The notes: generated by a model from the letters alone, not told the origin. Counted from the stretch's first letter, positions 8,264-18,221 are shown. The stretch: DNA of 64,000 bases from an uncultured Metabacillus sp. (GCF_947503125.1 NZ_CANNCR010000002.1:62001-126000); one strand, 5' to 3'. Program-made: numbers and translations.

Positions 8264-11200
8264 AGTTTAATGTTCACTCCACTCTTAGATAATTTATTGT
8301 TAACTACGTTAAAGAATTCATTTGCACCTGCTTTGCCACCTTGAACAATAATGTCACCGAAATTAAGTGAAACACTTGGAGTAGAAGAGGTAGTAGTAGA
8401 TGGATTAAATTTCGGTAAAACAGGGTTTTTAAGGAAATTAACCATAGGCTTGAGCAACTTAATAGCAGATAAGAAATTCTTAGTATCGTCTTTATCAAGT
8501 ACAATTTCCTGCTTATCAAGATATGCCAAACCTTCGCTATTTCCAGTGTATCCACCAACGTTGAATCTTTTTAGAAACCTTAAATCAACATCACTGGCGC
8601 TTACCCACAAGTTAGATTCAGCATGGCCTAGACGATACATACCACCATTCATTTCTGAATAGCCGGTAATCTCAAAGTTTTCTCCTTCTTTCATGTTTCT
8701 AACGTACTTAAGATTGCCTTCATTAGTGCCTTTGAATAGGGAAGTGGAATTTCTAATAATTGCTCTTTGTTGAAATTCTCCTGAGAATTCTTTGAGTTTA
8801 TTTCTTACTTCAGAAATACTGTCAATGAAGGTATTAGTAATTGACTCACCGATATGTTCCATATTCTGTCTAGCCAAGTGAGCAAAATTCATTAATTCAT
8901 TTGATAAGCCTTGAATGTTACCAATGATAACTTGTTGTCTGATTTCTTGGAATCTTGCTTCATCATTCAGTAAGTTGTCATAGTGTTTATTCAAGCGTTC
9001 ACGTTCATCATCAAATGCTTCTTGTTTTTGCTGCGCTTGTTCCTCTAAGGCTTTTTCACGTTCAGAATATTCACGGTCAGTTAGGAATTCTTGAAGTTCT
9101 TCTTGTGCTTGTTCTAACTCTTTCCTAATTTCATCTGCTCTTGCTCGGCCTGAAACAGAGTCATCCATTGAGAAAGAGTTTAGCTGTTCTTGTAATTTAG
9201 TAATCTCTTCTTGTCTATCTGCTAAATCCTTCTCATAGTTATCCTCTTCACGTTCTTCTCTGAGCATTTTTAACTTTTCATTATGTGCTTTCTCGAATGC
9301 CTCCTGCTCATCGTCAATAGCTTTTAGAGCAGAATCACGTTGTTGTTCATATGCTTCTTTATAAAGTTCTACAACTTGGTCAGCCAATGACTCTTGAGCA
9401 GATAAAAACTCATCACTTAGGCTATCATACTGTGAACGTAAAGAATTGTATTGAATTGCTGCTTCAGTAATCTTTTGTTGAAGTTGTTCACGTTGTTCAG
9501 CAGTCAATGATTTGTTGGTTTTCAGTTGATTTTCTAAATATTGAAGAAGAATCCACTGAGAATTCTTTTGCTGCTCCAACAATTTTTGACGTTGATCCAT
9601 GTCTTCAATCCACTCTTTAGACAACTCTTCTTCTCTAGAAGCAGTATGTTCTAAGATTGCAAGATTGTCATTGAGCATATCTTGTTCACGTTGATATCTA
9701 TTAATTACAGCATCAATATGATCCATTTGCTGACTTTGGAATGTCATTCTTAGTTGGTAGTAGGCCTCATTAGCTTCAGTTATCATATCGGTTAAATCTG
9801 CACGTTGTTGCTTGGATAAACTTTTATTCATTGATAGTTGTTGCTTCATATACGCAATTTCTTTTGTATAGAAGACCATCTGTTTACCCATTGCTTTTTG
9901 TCGGTCATCATTCATTTTTAACCATTGTGCGGAGCCTTCTGCATAGATAGACAATCCACGCTCATATGCGGAAATATTATCTTCAAGTAAAGAACGTTCA
10001 CGTTGATACAACGCTACAGTCCCATTAATGATTTCCATTTGTAACTCTTGGAACTCAATACGCATACGGTAATATGCTTCATTTGCAGCAGTTAATTGGT
10101 CGACTAAGTTTGCCTTTTGTTCAGCAGACAGGTTGCTATTATACTTCATTTGTTGCTTGATATATCCAATTTCTTCAGTATAAAGCACCATTTGTTTGCC
10201 CATCATTTTTTCTCTTTGTTGCTGCATGGTTTGCCAGTCTTTTGAACCTTGAATGTATATAGACATACCACGTTCATAAACAGCTATATTATCATTTAAT
10301 AGGTCACGTTCACGTTGGTATTCAGCAATTCTAGAGTTAACAATTTCACCGTACAATTGTTGGATTTGATCGTTAATTTGTGCAATTGCTTGTTGACCTT
10401 GCATTAACTCCATTTGAGCATTATCAGCAGCTTCTAAGTTGGAAACTAGTCCAGAAGTTGTTGAACTTAATCCATTCATATATTTCTGTGGATCGATTGC
10501 TTTACCATTTTGCTCAATTTGAAGATGAAGGTGAGCGCCTGTTGAACGACCTGTATTCCCAACTTCTCCTAATTTTTGACCGGCAGAAACAGTTTGACCT
10601 GCTTTAACATCCAAGCCTTTTTGCAAATGCATATATTTAGCAACAGTACCATCATCTTGTTGAACAACTACCCAATATCCGGCAGATTTACTGTAAGCAG
10701 CAGTGATAACCTTACCACTACGTAAAGACTTAACTGGATCTCCTTGTTTACCGTTTGCTAAATCTAATCCTTTATGTGGAGATGAACGGAATCCTTCTTG
10801 CTGACCAAATTTAGATGTAACACGGAAATTACTTTTATAATAGTCAGCAACACTTTTGGAAGCATTGGAGAAAGTTGTTGCAATATTAGTAGCAGAACCA
10901 GATAATTTGTTAAAGTTCGCTAATACTTTATTTACATAGTTTTGCGTTTCTTTAAATGGAGGAATTCCACCATATTTTCTAACGTTTCCGGCACCGGCAT
11001 TATAGGCAGCTAACGCTTTTTGAATATCATTTCCGAACGCTTTTAATTGTTGAGCAATATATTTTGTTCCACCCATGATATTCTGATATGGGTCGAAAGA
11101 ATTAGTTACACCTAATTCTCTTGCAGTACCAGGCATTAATTGCATTAAACCACGTGCTCCGGCAGAAGATACTGCACTAGCGTTAAAGTTAGACTCTTGT

Positions 11201-14200
11201 TGGATAATAGCAGCGATTAAAAATGGATTTACTCCATATTTCTGAGCAGCTTGATTAATGTAAGACGCATATTTACCACCATAACTTCCACTTGAAGAAG
11301 TGTATGAAGAAGTGGAAGAAGCAGAGCTACCGGACGTTGTATAGTTACCTGAAGAAATCTGACTCTTTAAATCTTTTTGTTGTTGTTGGTAAATACTAGA
11401 TTGCTCCTTAAGGAGCTTGATTTCTCTTTCTAACGCATTACGGTATTGACGAGAATGTTGTGCGTATCTAGATTTAGTTGAGTTAAGTTGAGCAATTTGT
11501 ACATTGATTTGTTCTAATCTAAGTTTATATTTATCAGAAACGTATGCGTTTTTGTCTGTTGCTTTTGAAGCACTTTCCATAGATGTGCCGACTTGAGTTA
11601 AACCTGTTGAAGCCATTCCAGATAAAGCTTCGATATTTTCATATAAATCAATTACGTCTCTAATTTGTTGTCTTGACTGGTCTATTTCAGGCGCTTGCCA
11701 CATTCCAGAAACAAGAGCTGCTTGCTCATCAATTTCGGCTAAACGTTTTTTAGCATCTTGTAAACTTTGTATACCTTGAATCTCTAATCCATAGTTTCTT
11801 AATTTAGCAATAGTCGCATTAGCAGTATTAAGAGCTTCTTGCTGAACTGACTTTTGCATATCTTCATATGATCTAACTTTAGCGTCACGTAGGTCAATTA
11901 CAGCTTTTTCGTTGATGGAAATCATACCGTTTTCTATCTTTATTGCATCTGCCAATTCTTCTTCGGATTGAATTAACTCCATAGCTTCTGCTGCTGAGAT
12001 TTCTTTACCTTCAGCCATCTTTTCCATTAACTCGTTGATAGGAGTTAACTCATCGGCAAGTGCAGAATAGGCTTCATTAGTAGCGAGTGAAACTGCTTGA
12101 TCGTACTGTTTTGCTTTAGTTAATTCAGCCACAATTAATGCTAATTCAGTGAAATTATCTTTAGCATCTTGTATACGTTTATTTAATTCATCTTGAGCAG
12201 ATTCACCTGCCGATGCTTCGTCATTATATCCTGCTAGTGCCGATTCTACTTGTTGGGTGGCATCTGCGTTTTCTTTATTAGCTTGAGCGCTTTCTTTAGT
12301 GCCATTTATCATTTCTTCCAATGCTTGTGAACGTTGCTCAATACCGTCTTTTTTGCCTTCTAATTCAAGAAGTTTGTTGTGAGCTTTTGAGTATTCATCT
12401 AGCTCACCTTTATTATCGTTCATCAGCATTGCGTATTCTCTAAATTCTTTCGCGGCCTCTTCAACTTGTAAATTAAGACTACTTGCTAATCCAATGTCTC
12501 CATCAGTCATTGCTTCCGATGCCTTATCTTGCATATCTTCGATACGTTTTAAGTATTCATCTTCAGCATCTTTTAGCCCCTTAACTGAATATTTATCCCA
12601 GTATGATTGGATTTTATCGAAAGTCTCTCTAACGCCATCTTGCATATTATCCAATTTCTTTTGTTGCTCATCAATATCAACGTTAACGGTGCTTAGTTCT
12701 ATTGAATTTGCCGTTTGAGCTTGAAGTAATTGCTCCTTAGTCATTTCTTTAAGTGACTGTATATATTGACTAGCCTTTTCTTTGTTTAAGTCAAGAGTGT
12801 CTCCATATTTACCTGTAGATTCAATTAAGTGAGGGGCGAGACTTTGAATTTGCTCAAGAACACCATGTAATTCTTCTTGTTTTTCCTTGCTTGCTTGAGC
12901 CTGTGGAGACAATTCTTCATATTTGGCAATTAATCTTTCTAGCTCAGTGGTTTGATCCTTTGTTTTTTGTGCAGTTTCAGTAAGGGCTTGCGTATTTACT
13001 TCTGAAGCATTTGCGGTAGACATGAAGAGTGAACCGATAGTTTCAAGGGCAACAAGTGCAATACTAAAGATACCAAATGCTGATTTCACACCTGTGATTG
13101 CAACTCTTAGAGCTCCAAATGCTTTAACTCCGCCCCAAACTAATCCAATTAGAATAGGAAGTTTTAAATTCCATCCATCTGTAGCATCTGTTAGTTCTGT
13201 AAACCCATTAGTCATGAATGTTACGCCTTCGATAAGGGCTAATAAAGCATCTTGAGCACCACTTTCACCTATAACATGAACTAACTCGCTGAAACTATTC
13301 AACATCTGATTAGTCTGAAAACGAAGACTTCCTTGGAAAGTTTCTAATTCCTTTGTGGCACTGCCGTAGCTATTGATACTGCTCTCAAGATTCTGATAAA
13401 TCCTATCAGTCTGTTCGAGGGCGACTGCCACTTTGTTTATATGGTAAACTCCACCGAGGGCTTCGTTCACTTGATTCTTCTGTGCTGAAGTGAAGTTATT
13501 ATAAACTTTCCCTAAGTCGGTTAATACGTCAAAAAGTGATCTAAGTTCACCTTCAGAATCTTTTGTTGAAACACCTAGTGATTCAATTATACTTTGTGTA
13601 TCGCTACGTAAATATCTCGTACTTAAAGTTTTTAGGAAATTCCCAGTTTCTGAACCACTGATACGCATAGTCTCTCCAACTGTCGCTGCTAAAGCGTTCA
13701 ATTGGTCAAAGGAAACTCCGGCAGTATTAGCAGCAGAAGAGGACTTAGAAAGTGCATTAGCTAAATCTGTAGTTTCGACCCCCGATTTATTACTTAATTC
13801 GTTCCAAGAATCGACAACTTTTGACACATCTTCTATTTCCATTTTATACTGACGGTATACAGCCACCAAGGCACGTCCAGCTTCAGCGCTTGATTCGAAC
13901 TCCCCAACAGTACCGAGCAACATAGCATCTTGATTTATCTGCTCGGCATCAGCAGCAGGTAGGCCGAGCTTGATAATTTCTTCAAGGCTTTTTAGACTGT
14001 TTTCGATAGTTTGACCAAAGCGATTTGCGCTTTCGTTTGCATTGTCAAAAATTTGGCTAAGATTTGTACCTTCATCCGAAACTTTGGCAATTGAGGTTAA
14101 TCTTTCATCCAATAAGTACAATGTATCTACAAAAGAATTTAGCATTTGTAATGGGGCAAAAAAGGCCGTACTAGCTATCATCCAAATAGGAAATTTTGTA

Positions 14201-15015
14201 AATGCTTGGTTCAAAGCGTCACCGAAATCGATTGAATCTTTTGAAGCAATTCTAGCGTTTGTAGCTATTTTCTTATATGCCAAAGATAATTCTTCCATCT
14301 TTTTTCTTGCATCAGGAGTTTCAGATGATATTTCTTTAATATCTTTCAAATACTGTTCTAAAGAAGGATTATCAATATTATTTTTATATCGACTTACCAA
14401 TCCTTGAGCTTGGATTTCTGCTCTTTCTTGATAAAGTTTAATTGTATGTTCTAAATCAGAAATTTCTTTTGCTTGTTTCTTCCTGCGGTCTTCAATTTGT
14501 TGATTGATTTTTTGCTCATTTTGAAGTTGTTTTTCTCTTAGTGAATTTACTGTTGAAGAATTATCAACTAGACTTTTATCCTTCATATAGAATAAATTAT
14601 CTAGTCCTTTGATACCTGCTAGTTCAGCTAATTCATACTTTAATCTCTCTATGGTTCCATCTGTCTTTTTAATAGTCAAATTAAACTTGGCGAGTTGATC
14701 TGTAAGAGGGTCAAATGTTTTATTAAAAGAAACTTCCCCTAATTTTCTTGAGTCGCTCAATATTTTATTGAAATCTTTTTCTAATTGCTTTATCTTTGTT
14801 GTATCTTTATCACCAAAAATGCTGACATTTGATTTGTTAATTTGCTCCTGTAATTTACCAACCTTTTTAGCAAGAGTATCTAATTCATTATTATTTACAC
14901 CAATACTAACTTTTAGATCTTTTCCTATTACTTGCAACTGTTTATTAATTGATTTGATTGTTTCTCTTTCATCCAATTGTCCTTGTATAAGGATCTTCAA
15001 ACTATTATCTGCCAT
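8260..15015 (-). CDS. yomI: Giant tape measure protein with two peptidoglycan hydrolase domains
   Basis: The 2251-residue protein sets tail length and probably helps DNA pass the cell wall. Residues 1-260 are coiled coil; ~262-620 match the TP901-type tape measure region (SLEEIIKLGLPAADAEQINQ, AATVGETMRISGSETGNFLK); hydrophobic segments lie at ~615-665. Residues ~1250-1355 are a soluble lytic transglycosylase domain with catalytic Glu in QQESNFN and the GLMQLMPGTA and AYNAGAGNV motifs. Residues ~1385-1505 are an M23 endopeptidase with HKGLD and HLHLQ zinc ligands. Three ~98-residue coiled repeats (YQRERDLLNDNI, YQRERSLLEDNI, YQREQDMLNDNL) span ~1550-1870. Size and domain order resemble SPbeta YomI/CwlP. 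Confidence 0.93.
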   Translation of the reverse strand: MADNSLKILIQGQLDERETIKSINKQLQVIGKDLKVSIGVNNNELDTLAKKVGKLQEQINKSNVSIFGDKDTTKIKQLEKDFNKILSDSRKLGEVSFNKTFDPLTDQLAKFNLTIKKTDGTIERLKYELAELAGIKGLDNLFYMKDKSLVDNSSTVNSLREKQLQNEQKINQQIEDRRKKQAKEISDLEHTIKLYQERAEIQAQGLVSRYKNNIDNPSLEQYLKDIKEISSETPDARKKMEELSLAYKKIATNARIASKDSIDFGDALNQAFTKFPIWMIASTAFFAPLQMLNSFVDTLYLLDERLTSIAKVSDEGTNLSQIFDNANESANRFGQTIENSLKSLEEIIKLGLPAADAEQINQDAMLLGTVGEFESSAEAGRALVAVYRQYKMEIEDVSKVVDSWNELSNKSGVETTDLANALSKSSSAANTAGVSFDQLNALAATVGETMRISGSETGNFLKTLSTRYLRSDTQSIIESLGVSTKDSEGELRSLFDVLTDLGKVYNNFTSAQKNQVNEALGGVYHINKVAVALEQTDRIYQNLESSINSYGSATKELETFQGSLRFQTNQMLNSFSELVHVIGESGAQDALLALIEGVTFMTNGFTELTDATDGWNLKLPILIGLVWGGVKAFGALRVAITGVKSAFGIFSIALVALETIGSLFMSTANASEVNTQALTETAQKTKDQTTELERLIAKYEELSPQAQASKEKQEELHGVLEQIQSLAPHLIESTGKYGDTLDLNKEKASQYIQSLKEMTKEQLLQAQTANSIELSTVNVDIDEQQKKLDNMQDGVRETFDKIQSYWDKYSVKGLKDAEDEYLKRIEDMQDKASEAMTDGDIGLASSLNLQVEEAAKEFREYAMLMNDNKGELDEYSKAHNKLLELEGKKDGIEQRSQALEEMINGTKESAQANKENADATQQVESALAGYNDEASAGESAQDELNKRIQDAKDNFTELALIVAELTKAKQYDQAVSLATNEAYSALADELTPINELMEKMAEGKEISAAEAMELIQSEEELADAIKIENGMISINEKAVIDLRDAKVRSYEDMQKSVQQEALNTANATIAKLRNYGLEIQGIQSLQDAKKRLAEIDEQAALVSGMWQAPEIDQSRQQIRDVIDLYENIEALSGMASTGLTQVGTSMESASKATDKNAYVSDKYKLRLEQINVQIAQLNSTKSRYAQHSRQYRNALEREIKLLKEQSSIYQQQQKDLKSQISSGNYTTSGSSASSTSSYTSSSGSYGGKYASYINQAAQKYGVNPFLIAAIIQQESNFNASAVSSAGARGLMQLMPGTARELGVTNSFDPYQNIMGGTKYIAQQLKAFGNDIQKALAAYNAGAGNVRKYGGIPPFKETQNYVNKVLANFNKLSGSATNIATTFSNASKSVADYYKSNFRVTSKFGQQEGFRSSPHKGLDLANGKQGDPVKSLRSGKVITAAYSKSAGYWVVVQQDDGTVAKYMHLQKGLDVKAGQTVSAGQKLGEVGNTGRSTGAHLHLQIEQNGKAIDPQKYMNGLSSTTSGLVSNLEAADNAQMELMQGQQAIAQINDQIQQLYGEIVNSRIAEYQRERDLLNDNIAVYERGMSIYIQGSKDWQTMQQQREKMMGKQMVLYTEEIGYIKQQMKYNSNLSAEQKANLVDQLTAANEAYYRMRIEFQELQMEIINGTVALYQRERSLLEDNISAYERGLSIYAEGSAQWLKMNDDRQKAMGKQMVFYTKEIAYMKQQLSMNKSLSKQQRADLTDMITEANEAYYQLRMTFQSQQMDHIDAVINRYQREQDMLNDNLAILEHTASREEELSKEWIEDMDQRQKLLEQQKNSQWILLQYLENQLKTNKSLTAEQREQLQQKITEAAIQYNSLRSQYDSLSDEFLSAQESLADQVVELYKEAYEQQRDSALKAIDDEQEAFEKAHNEKLKMLREEREEDNYEKDLADRQEEITKLQEQLNSFSMDDSVSGRARADEIRKELEQAQEELQEFLTDREYSEREKALEEQAQQKQEAFDDERERLNKHYDNLLNDEARFQEIRQQVIIGNIQGLSNELMNFAHLARQNMEHIGESITNTFIDSISEVRNKLKEFSGEFQQRAIIRNSTSLFKGTNEGNLKYVRNMKEGENFEITGYSEMNGGMYRLGHAESNLWVSASDVDLRFLKRFNVGGYTGNSEGLAYLDKQEIVLDKDDTKNFLSAIKLLKPMVNFLKNPVLPKFNPSTTTSSTPSVSLNFGDIIVQGGKAGANEFFNVVNNKLSKSGVNIKL

Positions 15016-15042
15016 TTAGACACTCCTTTCTATAATTTCGCA

Positions 15043-15071
15043 TAAAAAAAGAGCGTCTAAATAAGACACTC
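15043..15071 (-). terminator. Terminator of the lipoprotein gene
   Basis: On the minus strand GAGTGTCT, loop TATTT and AGACGCTC form an 8-bp stem (one wobble), followed directly by seven T. It ends the lipoprotein transcript just before the tape measure gene. Confidence 0.85.
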
Positions 15072-15085
15072 ATTAAAGGTTGATT

Positions 15086-15454
15086 TTATTTATTAAATTT
15101 TTCTTCAAGGGAAGAGAGGGCAGTATTCATTCTTGCTTTTAATTCTTCGGCATCTTTGGTTTCATCTAATCCTAGTGCAACATGATAAAATTTATAACTA
15201 TTTATTAACTTATCCATGTCAACTAACAAATGGTCATATGCATCATAATCATCTGTCTCAATGTATGAATTAGAAAACTCAGAAGCCATGTCTAAAGCTG
15301 ATTCATCATTATTCTTAATGGCCTCGTAAACTTCTTTAGCTTCGTTTAATAATTGTTCTTCACTGACTATTTTATTTTCAGTTGTTGATTGACTCTGGCA
15401 ACCCATAAGAAATAATAAGAATAAGAGGAGGGGGGATATTAATTTTTTAATCAT
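15086..15454 (-). CDS. Small secreted lipoprotein (possible lysogenic conversion gene)
   Basis: I choose ATG at 15454 with GAGGTG upstream; an alternative GTG at 15463 lies within that ribosome site. The signal sequence (MIKKLISPLLLFLLFLMGC) ends in a lipobox LMGC, so the mature ~103-residue protein should be anchored to the outer face of the membrane. The rest is acidic and helical (NEAKEVYEAIKNNDESALDM...). It has an extended -10 promoter just upstream and its own terminator, unlike its structural-gene neighbours. This is the layout of a 'moron'. Phage lipoproteins of this kind can block superinfection, and the adjacent tape measure gene is a known target of such proteins, but here this is inference. 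Confidence 0.75.
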   Translation of the reverse strand: MIKKLISPLLLFLLFLMGCQSQSTTENKIVSEEQLLNEAKEVYEAIKNNDESALDMASEFSNSYIETDDYDAYDHLLVDMDKLINSYKFYHVALGLDETKDAEELKARMNTALSSLEEKFNK

Positions 15455-15483
15455 TACAAACACCTCGTGGTATTTTTAGTTAT

Positions 15484-15492
15484 ATTATAACA
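15484..15492 (-). promoter_or_regulatory. Extended -10 promoter for the lipoprotein
   Basis: Minus-strand TGTTATAAT, i.e. TG-n-TATAAT, about 30 nt before the ATG. No good -35 is seen, which fits an extended -10 host sigma-A promoter usable in the prophage state. Confidence 0.55.
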
Positions 15493-15517
15493 TATTTACC
15501 AAGAGGTGGGAATATGC

Positions 15518-17479
15518 TCAAATTACTGACTGTTCATCATTTATGATTATTTTATTTATTAGGTTTTTAAAATTAGATTTATTATCTTTCGGATATAAAT
15601 CAATTAATTTAATCCCTAAGTTTTTACAATCATCTATTTTCTTAAATGCTTTTCTTGCATATACTCCATTTCTACACTCACTATCTATTCTATTTTTATC
15701 AAAAAGTCCAAAATACTCAATATAAATATTCAGTTCTGGCAAATACCAATCAAATCTTCTTTTGTCATTTAAATTATTAGTTACATTTCCATATGGATAT
15801 TCTTTAATATATTTTATGCAATTTTCAATTAGTAAATTTGTTATTTTCATTTCTGGGATTGATCTACAAATATCACCATTTTTGTCAAAACAAGAAGTTC
15901 CACTTCCCATAAAAGATTCTGCAATTAATTCATTATAATTCAAATCTAGAATTTCACATACATTGGATATACTTTCAAAACGAGAAATATATGTACCTGA
16001 ATGGCACATTGAATCTTCTTCATCTATATCATCTCTCAGAGGAATTCTTCCAAGTTTTTCATAAAGATTTTGATAGTCTTCAAGAAGTTCTTCATCTGAT
16101 TTATACAGTGAATCTTGACCAGATGGTTCCCATCCTAAATCACGAATAACATCATTAAAATACCTTTTATTAAACACATATTTATAAACGTAGAAGGAAG
16201 GTAAGCCATTTTCAGATAATTCTTTACCCATTGGTACTCTTCCTAATTTTTCTTTTAAGCTGATTAATTCTTCAATCATTTCATTTTTATCGTATTCAAG
16301 AACATTTGACTCACCAATTAGTTTCCTACATAACTCTGTATATGACGATACATTTAATTTTTCTATAAAAGTACTTGGAGAAAATAGTTTATTTTCAGCA
16401 GCGTATATTTTATATTCATGAAATTTAGGAACTTTGCCCGTAGAGGAGTACATTTCTTTGAAGTATTCAATACTATTGTCTAATTTTAACTGTTCATTAA
16501 GTTCATCCAGAGCAATAAGACCTGCATCAAAAAGTGCTTGCCTGTATGATCCAAAAATTTTTCTGAACCAGTTTTTATTAACCCCACGTTTATCAACATC
16601 ACTTATATAAGGGTTTCTTCCTAATTCTTTTTTTAATTCTCGAAGAAAAATTATACCGTCCTCTTTATTTTTTAATTCAACTTCTCTTCTGAAAATAGGA
16701 AGTTCACATTCTATTAAAAAATCATTATATGATAGCCAATTCTGCTCTATTGCATTTCTTGGAAGTCCTAACTCAAATCTATAAGGAGATCGTCCTTTTT
16801 TATTGTAAAAATCTTTTGCAAAAGATATTAAGTAAAGCCTTGTTTCTTCATTGTTGTATTTTGGCTTATATCGTATTTCGTGTTTCACTCTCAATCCCAT
16901 GTCACTAGCTTTTGCACGTATCGTATCTTTTTCTCTTTTTACCATTAATTTATTCATTATAATATCAATTTTGTCATCTGGATAATATTTCCTTATGATT
17001 GCTTCATCGTGTATATACCATCCATCTGTTGTGTTTTTATCTACGACTCCAACTTCTTTTAGATAATCATCCCAAGTACCAATTCTTCTGTTGATAGTTG
17101 ATGGATTTGGATAGGAGGGATCGTTCCTAAAATCTGTTGAATTCGGATATCTTTTATTTTCATAATAGAATCTCCAAAATTCATTAATTAAATCTTCATT
17201 TGTATATATCTGTCTTTTTGCAATTAAATCTTTACATTTTTTTGTGCAAAAAGTTTTTCCATATGCTTTAATTACATTACAATATTTACGAAAAAATACT
17301 TCACTACATTCGATATTATCGCAGTTACACTTTACTAAAGAATTAGCTCCTTCACTTAAATGATCAACATGAACTGTAAATTCTTCATACCACTTTGTAA
17401 ATATGTATCCTTTATTTTCATAATGATTTCTTGACTTTTTAACCCATTTAACCTTAACTTTCTGATTAGGTACGATCAT
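15518..17479 (-). CDS. Homing-type endonuclease with six HNH-associated repeats
   Basis: The start is ATG at 17479 (GAGGTGATTTGAGA upstream); the frame is open further to 17575 but without a ribosome site. The ~653-residue protein starts with the IVPNQKVKVKW...KGYIFTK domain shared with other nucleases here, then Cys clusters (CNCDNIEC, CTKKC). Six ~50-70 residue repeats follow, each with 'LGRxP' or 'KGRSP' and a 'W/F..yndfl..G' end, as in the homing-endonuclease-associated repeat family. The C-terminus (RRFDWYLPELNIYIEYFGLF) is a Vsr/restriction-like nuclease core. It is inserted upstream of the lipoprotein and is likely a selfish, free-standing mobile gene. Confidence 0.75.
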   Translation of the reverse strand: MIVPNQKVKVKWVKKSRNHYENKGYIFTKWYEEFTVHVDHLSEGANSLVKCNCDNIECSEVFFRKYCNVIKAYGKTFCTKKCKDLIAKRQIYTNEDLINEFWRFYYENKRYPNSTDFRNDPSYPNPSTINRRIGTWDDYLKEVGVVDKNTTDGWYIHDEAIIRKYYPDDKIDIIMNKLMVKREKDTIRAKASDMGLRVKHEIRYKPKYNNEETRLYLISFAKDFYNKKGRSPYRFELGLPRNAIEQNWLSYNDFLIECELPIFRREVELKNKEDGIIFLRELKKELGRNPYISDVDKRGVNKNWFRKIFGSYRQALFDAGLIALDELNEQLKLDNSIEYFKEMYSSTGKVPKFHEYKIYAAENKLFSPSTFIEKLNVSSYTELCRKLIGESNVLEYDKNEMIEELISLKEKLGRVPMGKELSENGLPSFYVYKYVFNKRYFNDVIRDLGWEPSGQDSLYKSDEELLEDYQNLYEKLGRIPLRDDIDEEDSMCHSGTYISRFESISNVCEILDLNYNELIAESFMGSGTSCFDKNGDICRSIPEMKITNLLIENCIKYIKEYPYGNVTNNLNDKRRFDWYLPELNIYIEYFGLFDKNRIDSECRNGVYARKAFKKIDDCKNLGIKLIDLYPKDNKSNFKNLINKIIINDEQSVI

Positions 17480-17630
17480 TCTCAAATCACCTCGTTGTTT
17501 TATTACTCCAATTCTCCCTAATTTGTTATAAGGCAGATGAAGTAGTAGGGAGGTGAATACTTCTACTTTCTTCATGGGTAGCTAATCCATTGCATCATCT
17601 GCCAGTCTACCGAACACTTAATCTATAATC

Positions 17631-17840
17631 CTATTCATCAAAAAATCTATGTAAATCAGTTTCAATGTTATGTACTCGCACGTTATGTATTGCACCGTTG
17701 ATATCTGTAACACGTAGTTCTGCAAAGACTATCCGATCTACATCTAACTTGTAATTAGCCTCCAATATTCCTAAGTCGTTATAACTCTCTACTGGAACAC
17801 TGATGTCAAGTTTAGCCTCACCGTATACTTCATTCCTCAT
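17631..17840 (-). CDS. Small hypothetical protein (69 aa)
   Basis: GAGGAGA places the start at ATG 17840 rather than the in-frame ATG at 17849, which overlaps the ribosome site. The protein (MRNEVYGEAKLDISVPVESY...) is a small beta-rich acidic protein with 'VFAELRVTDINGAIHNVRVH'. I do not recognise the family. A very good sigma-A promoter containing a palindromic operator lies 50 nt upstream, and a ribbon-helix-helix regulator is encoded divergently. It is probably the first gene under that regulator. Confidence 0.6.
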   Translation of the reverse strand: MRNEVYGEAKLDISVPVESYNDLGILEANYKLDVDRIVFAELRVTDINGAIHNVRVHNIETDLHRFFDE

Positions 17841-17886
17841 ATTAACCATCTCCTCGAATATGTAATTGTAATTTGTTTCTAATTAC

Positions 17887-17915
17887 ATACTACATGAAGG
17901 TTCATGAACTGTCAA
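17887..17915 (-). promoter_or_regulatory. Sigma-A promoter with operator in the spacer
   Basis: Minus-strand TTGACA (17915-17910), exact 17-nt spacer and TAGTAT (17892-17887). The spacer holds GTTCATGAAC (17900-17909), a perfect 10-bp palindrome. A repressor bound there would block the polymerase. The half-site GTTCA recurs in TGAACGTTCA at 18002-18011. Confidence 0.75.
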
Positions 17916-18001
17916 TAAGGTTAATGAATAATTTTCGGTTTTTTATTTCTCAACTATTGAATAATACTTAATATAATGGTAAATTTATTTTAGAAAGTTA
18001 T

Positions 18002-18011
18002 TGAACGTTCA
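18002..18011. promoter_or_regulatory. Palindromic operator TGAACGTTCA
   Basis: A perfect 10-bp palindrome 22 nt before the RHH gene start. It uses the same GTTCA half-site as the operator in the divergent promoter, in the opposite arrangement. Confidence 0.5.
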
Positions 18012-18033
18012 TTAATGTACAAGGAGAGATTAA

Positions 18034-18201
18034 ATGAGTTTAAAAAATAGATCACAATTTAGCAGCACATTGGATAATAATCTTAAAGATAAATTAAAGA
18101 AATTATCAGATGAAACACAAGTTCCAATTTCTAAACTTTTAGATCAAGCAGTAGAGTTACTTTTAGAGCAAAAAAGCGCTAACCGTAAAATAGGGGAGTA
18201 A
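18034..18201 (+). CDS. Ribbon-helix-helix transcription regulator (55 aa)
   Basis: A small plus-strand gene inside the minus-strand operon, with AAGGAGAG upstream of ATG. The product MSLKNRSQFSSTLDNNLKDK then LKKLSDETQVPISKLLDQAV is a typical RHH_1/CopG-Arc type DNA-binding protein: a basic first strand (RSQFSSTLD) and two helices. Such proteins bind short palindromes as dimers and often repress their own gene. Two GTTCA-type palindromes lie in the 190-nt divergent gap. It has its own terminator. It is probably a prophage-expressed repressor of this small cassette. Confidence 0.8.
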   Translation: MSLKNRSQFSSTLDNNLKDKLKKLSDETQVPISKLLDQAVELLLEQKSANRKIGE

Positions 18202-18221
18202 CCGATTCATAAACACAAAGA

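Noticed and set aside
14042-14407. 121-codon plus-strand frame
   Set aside because: Lies inside the tape measure gene on the opposite strand; no independent evidence.
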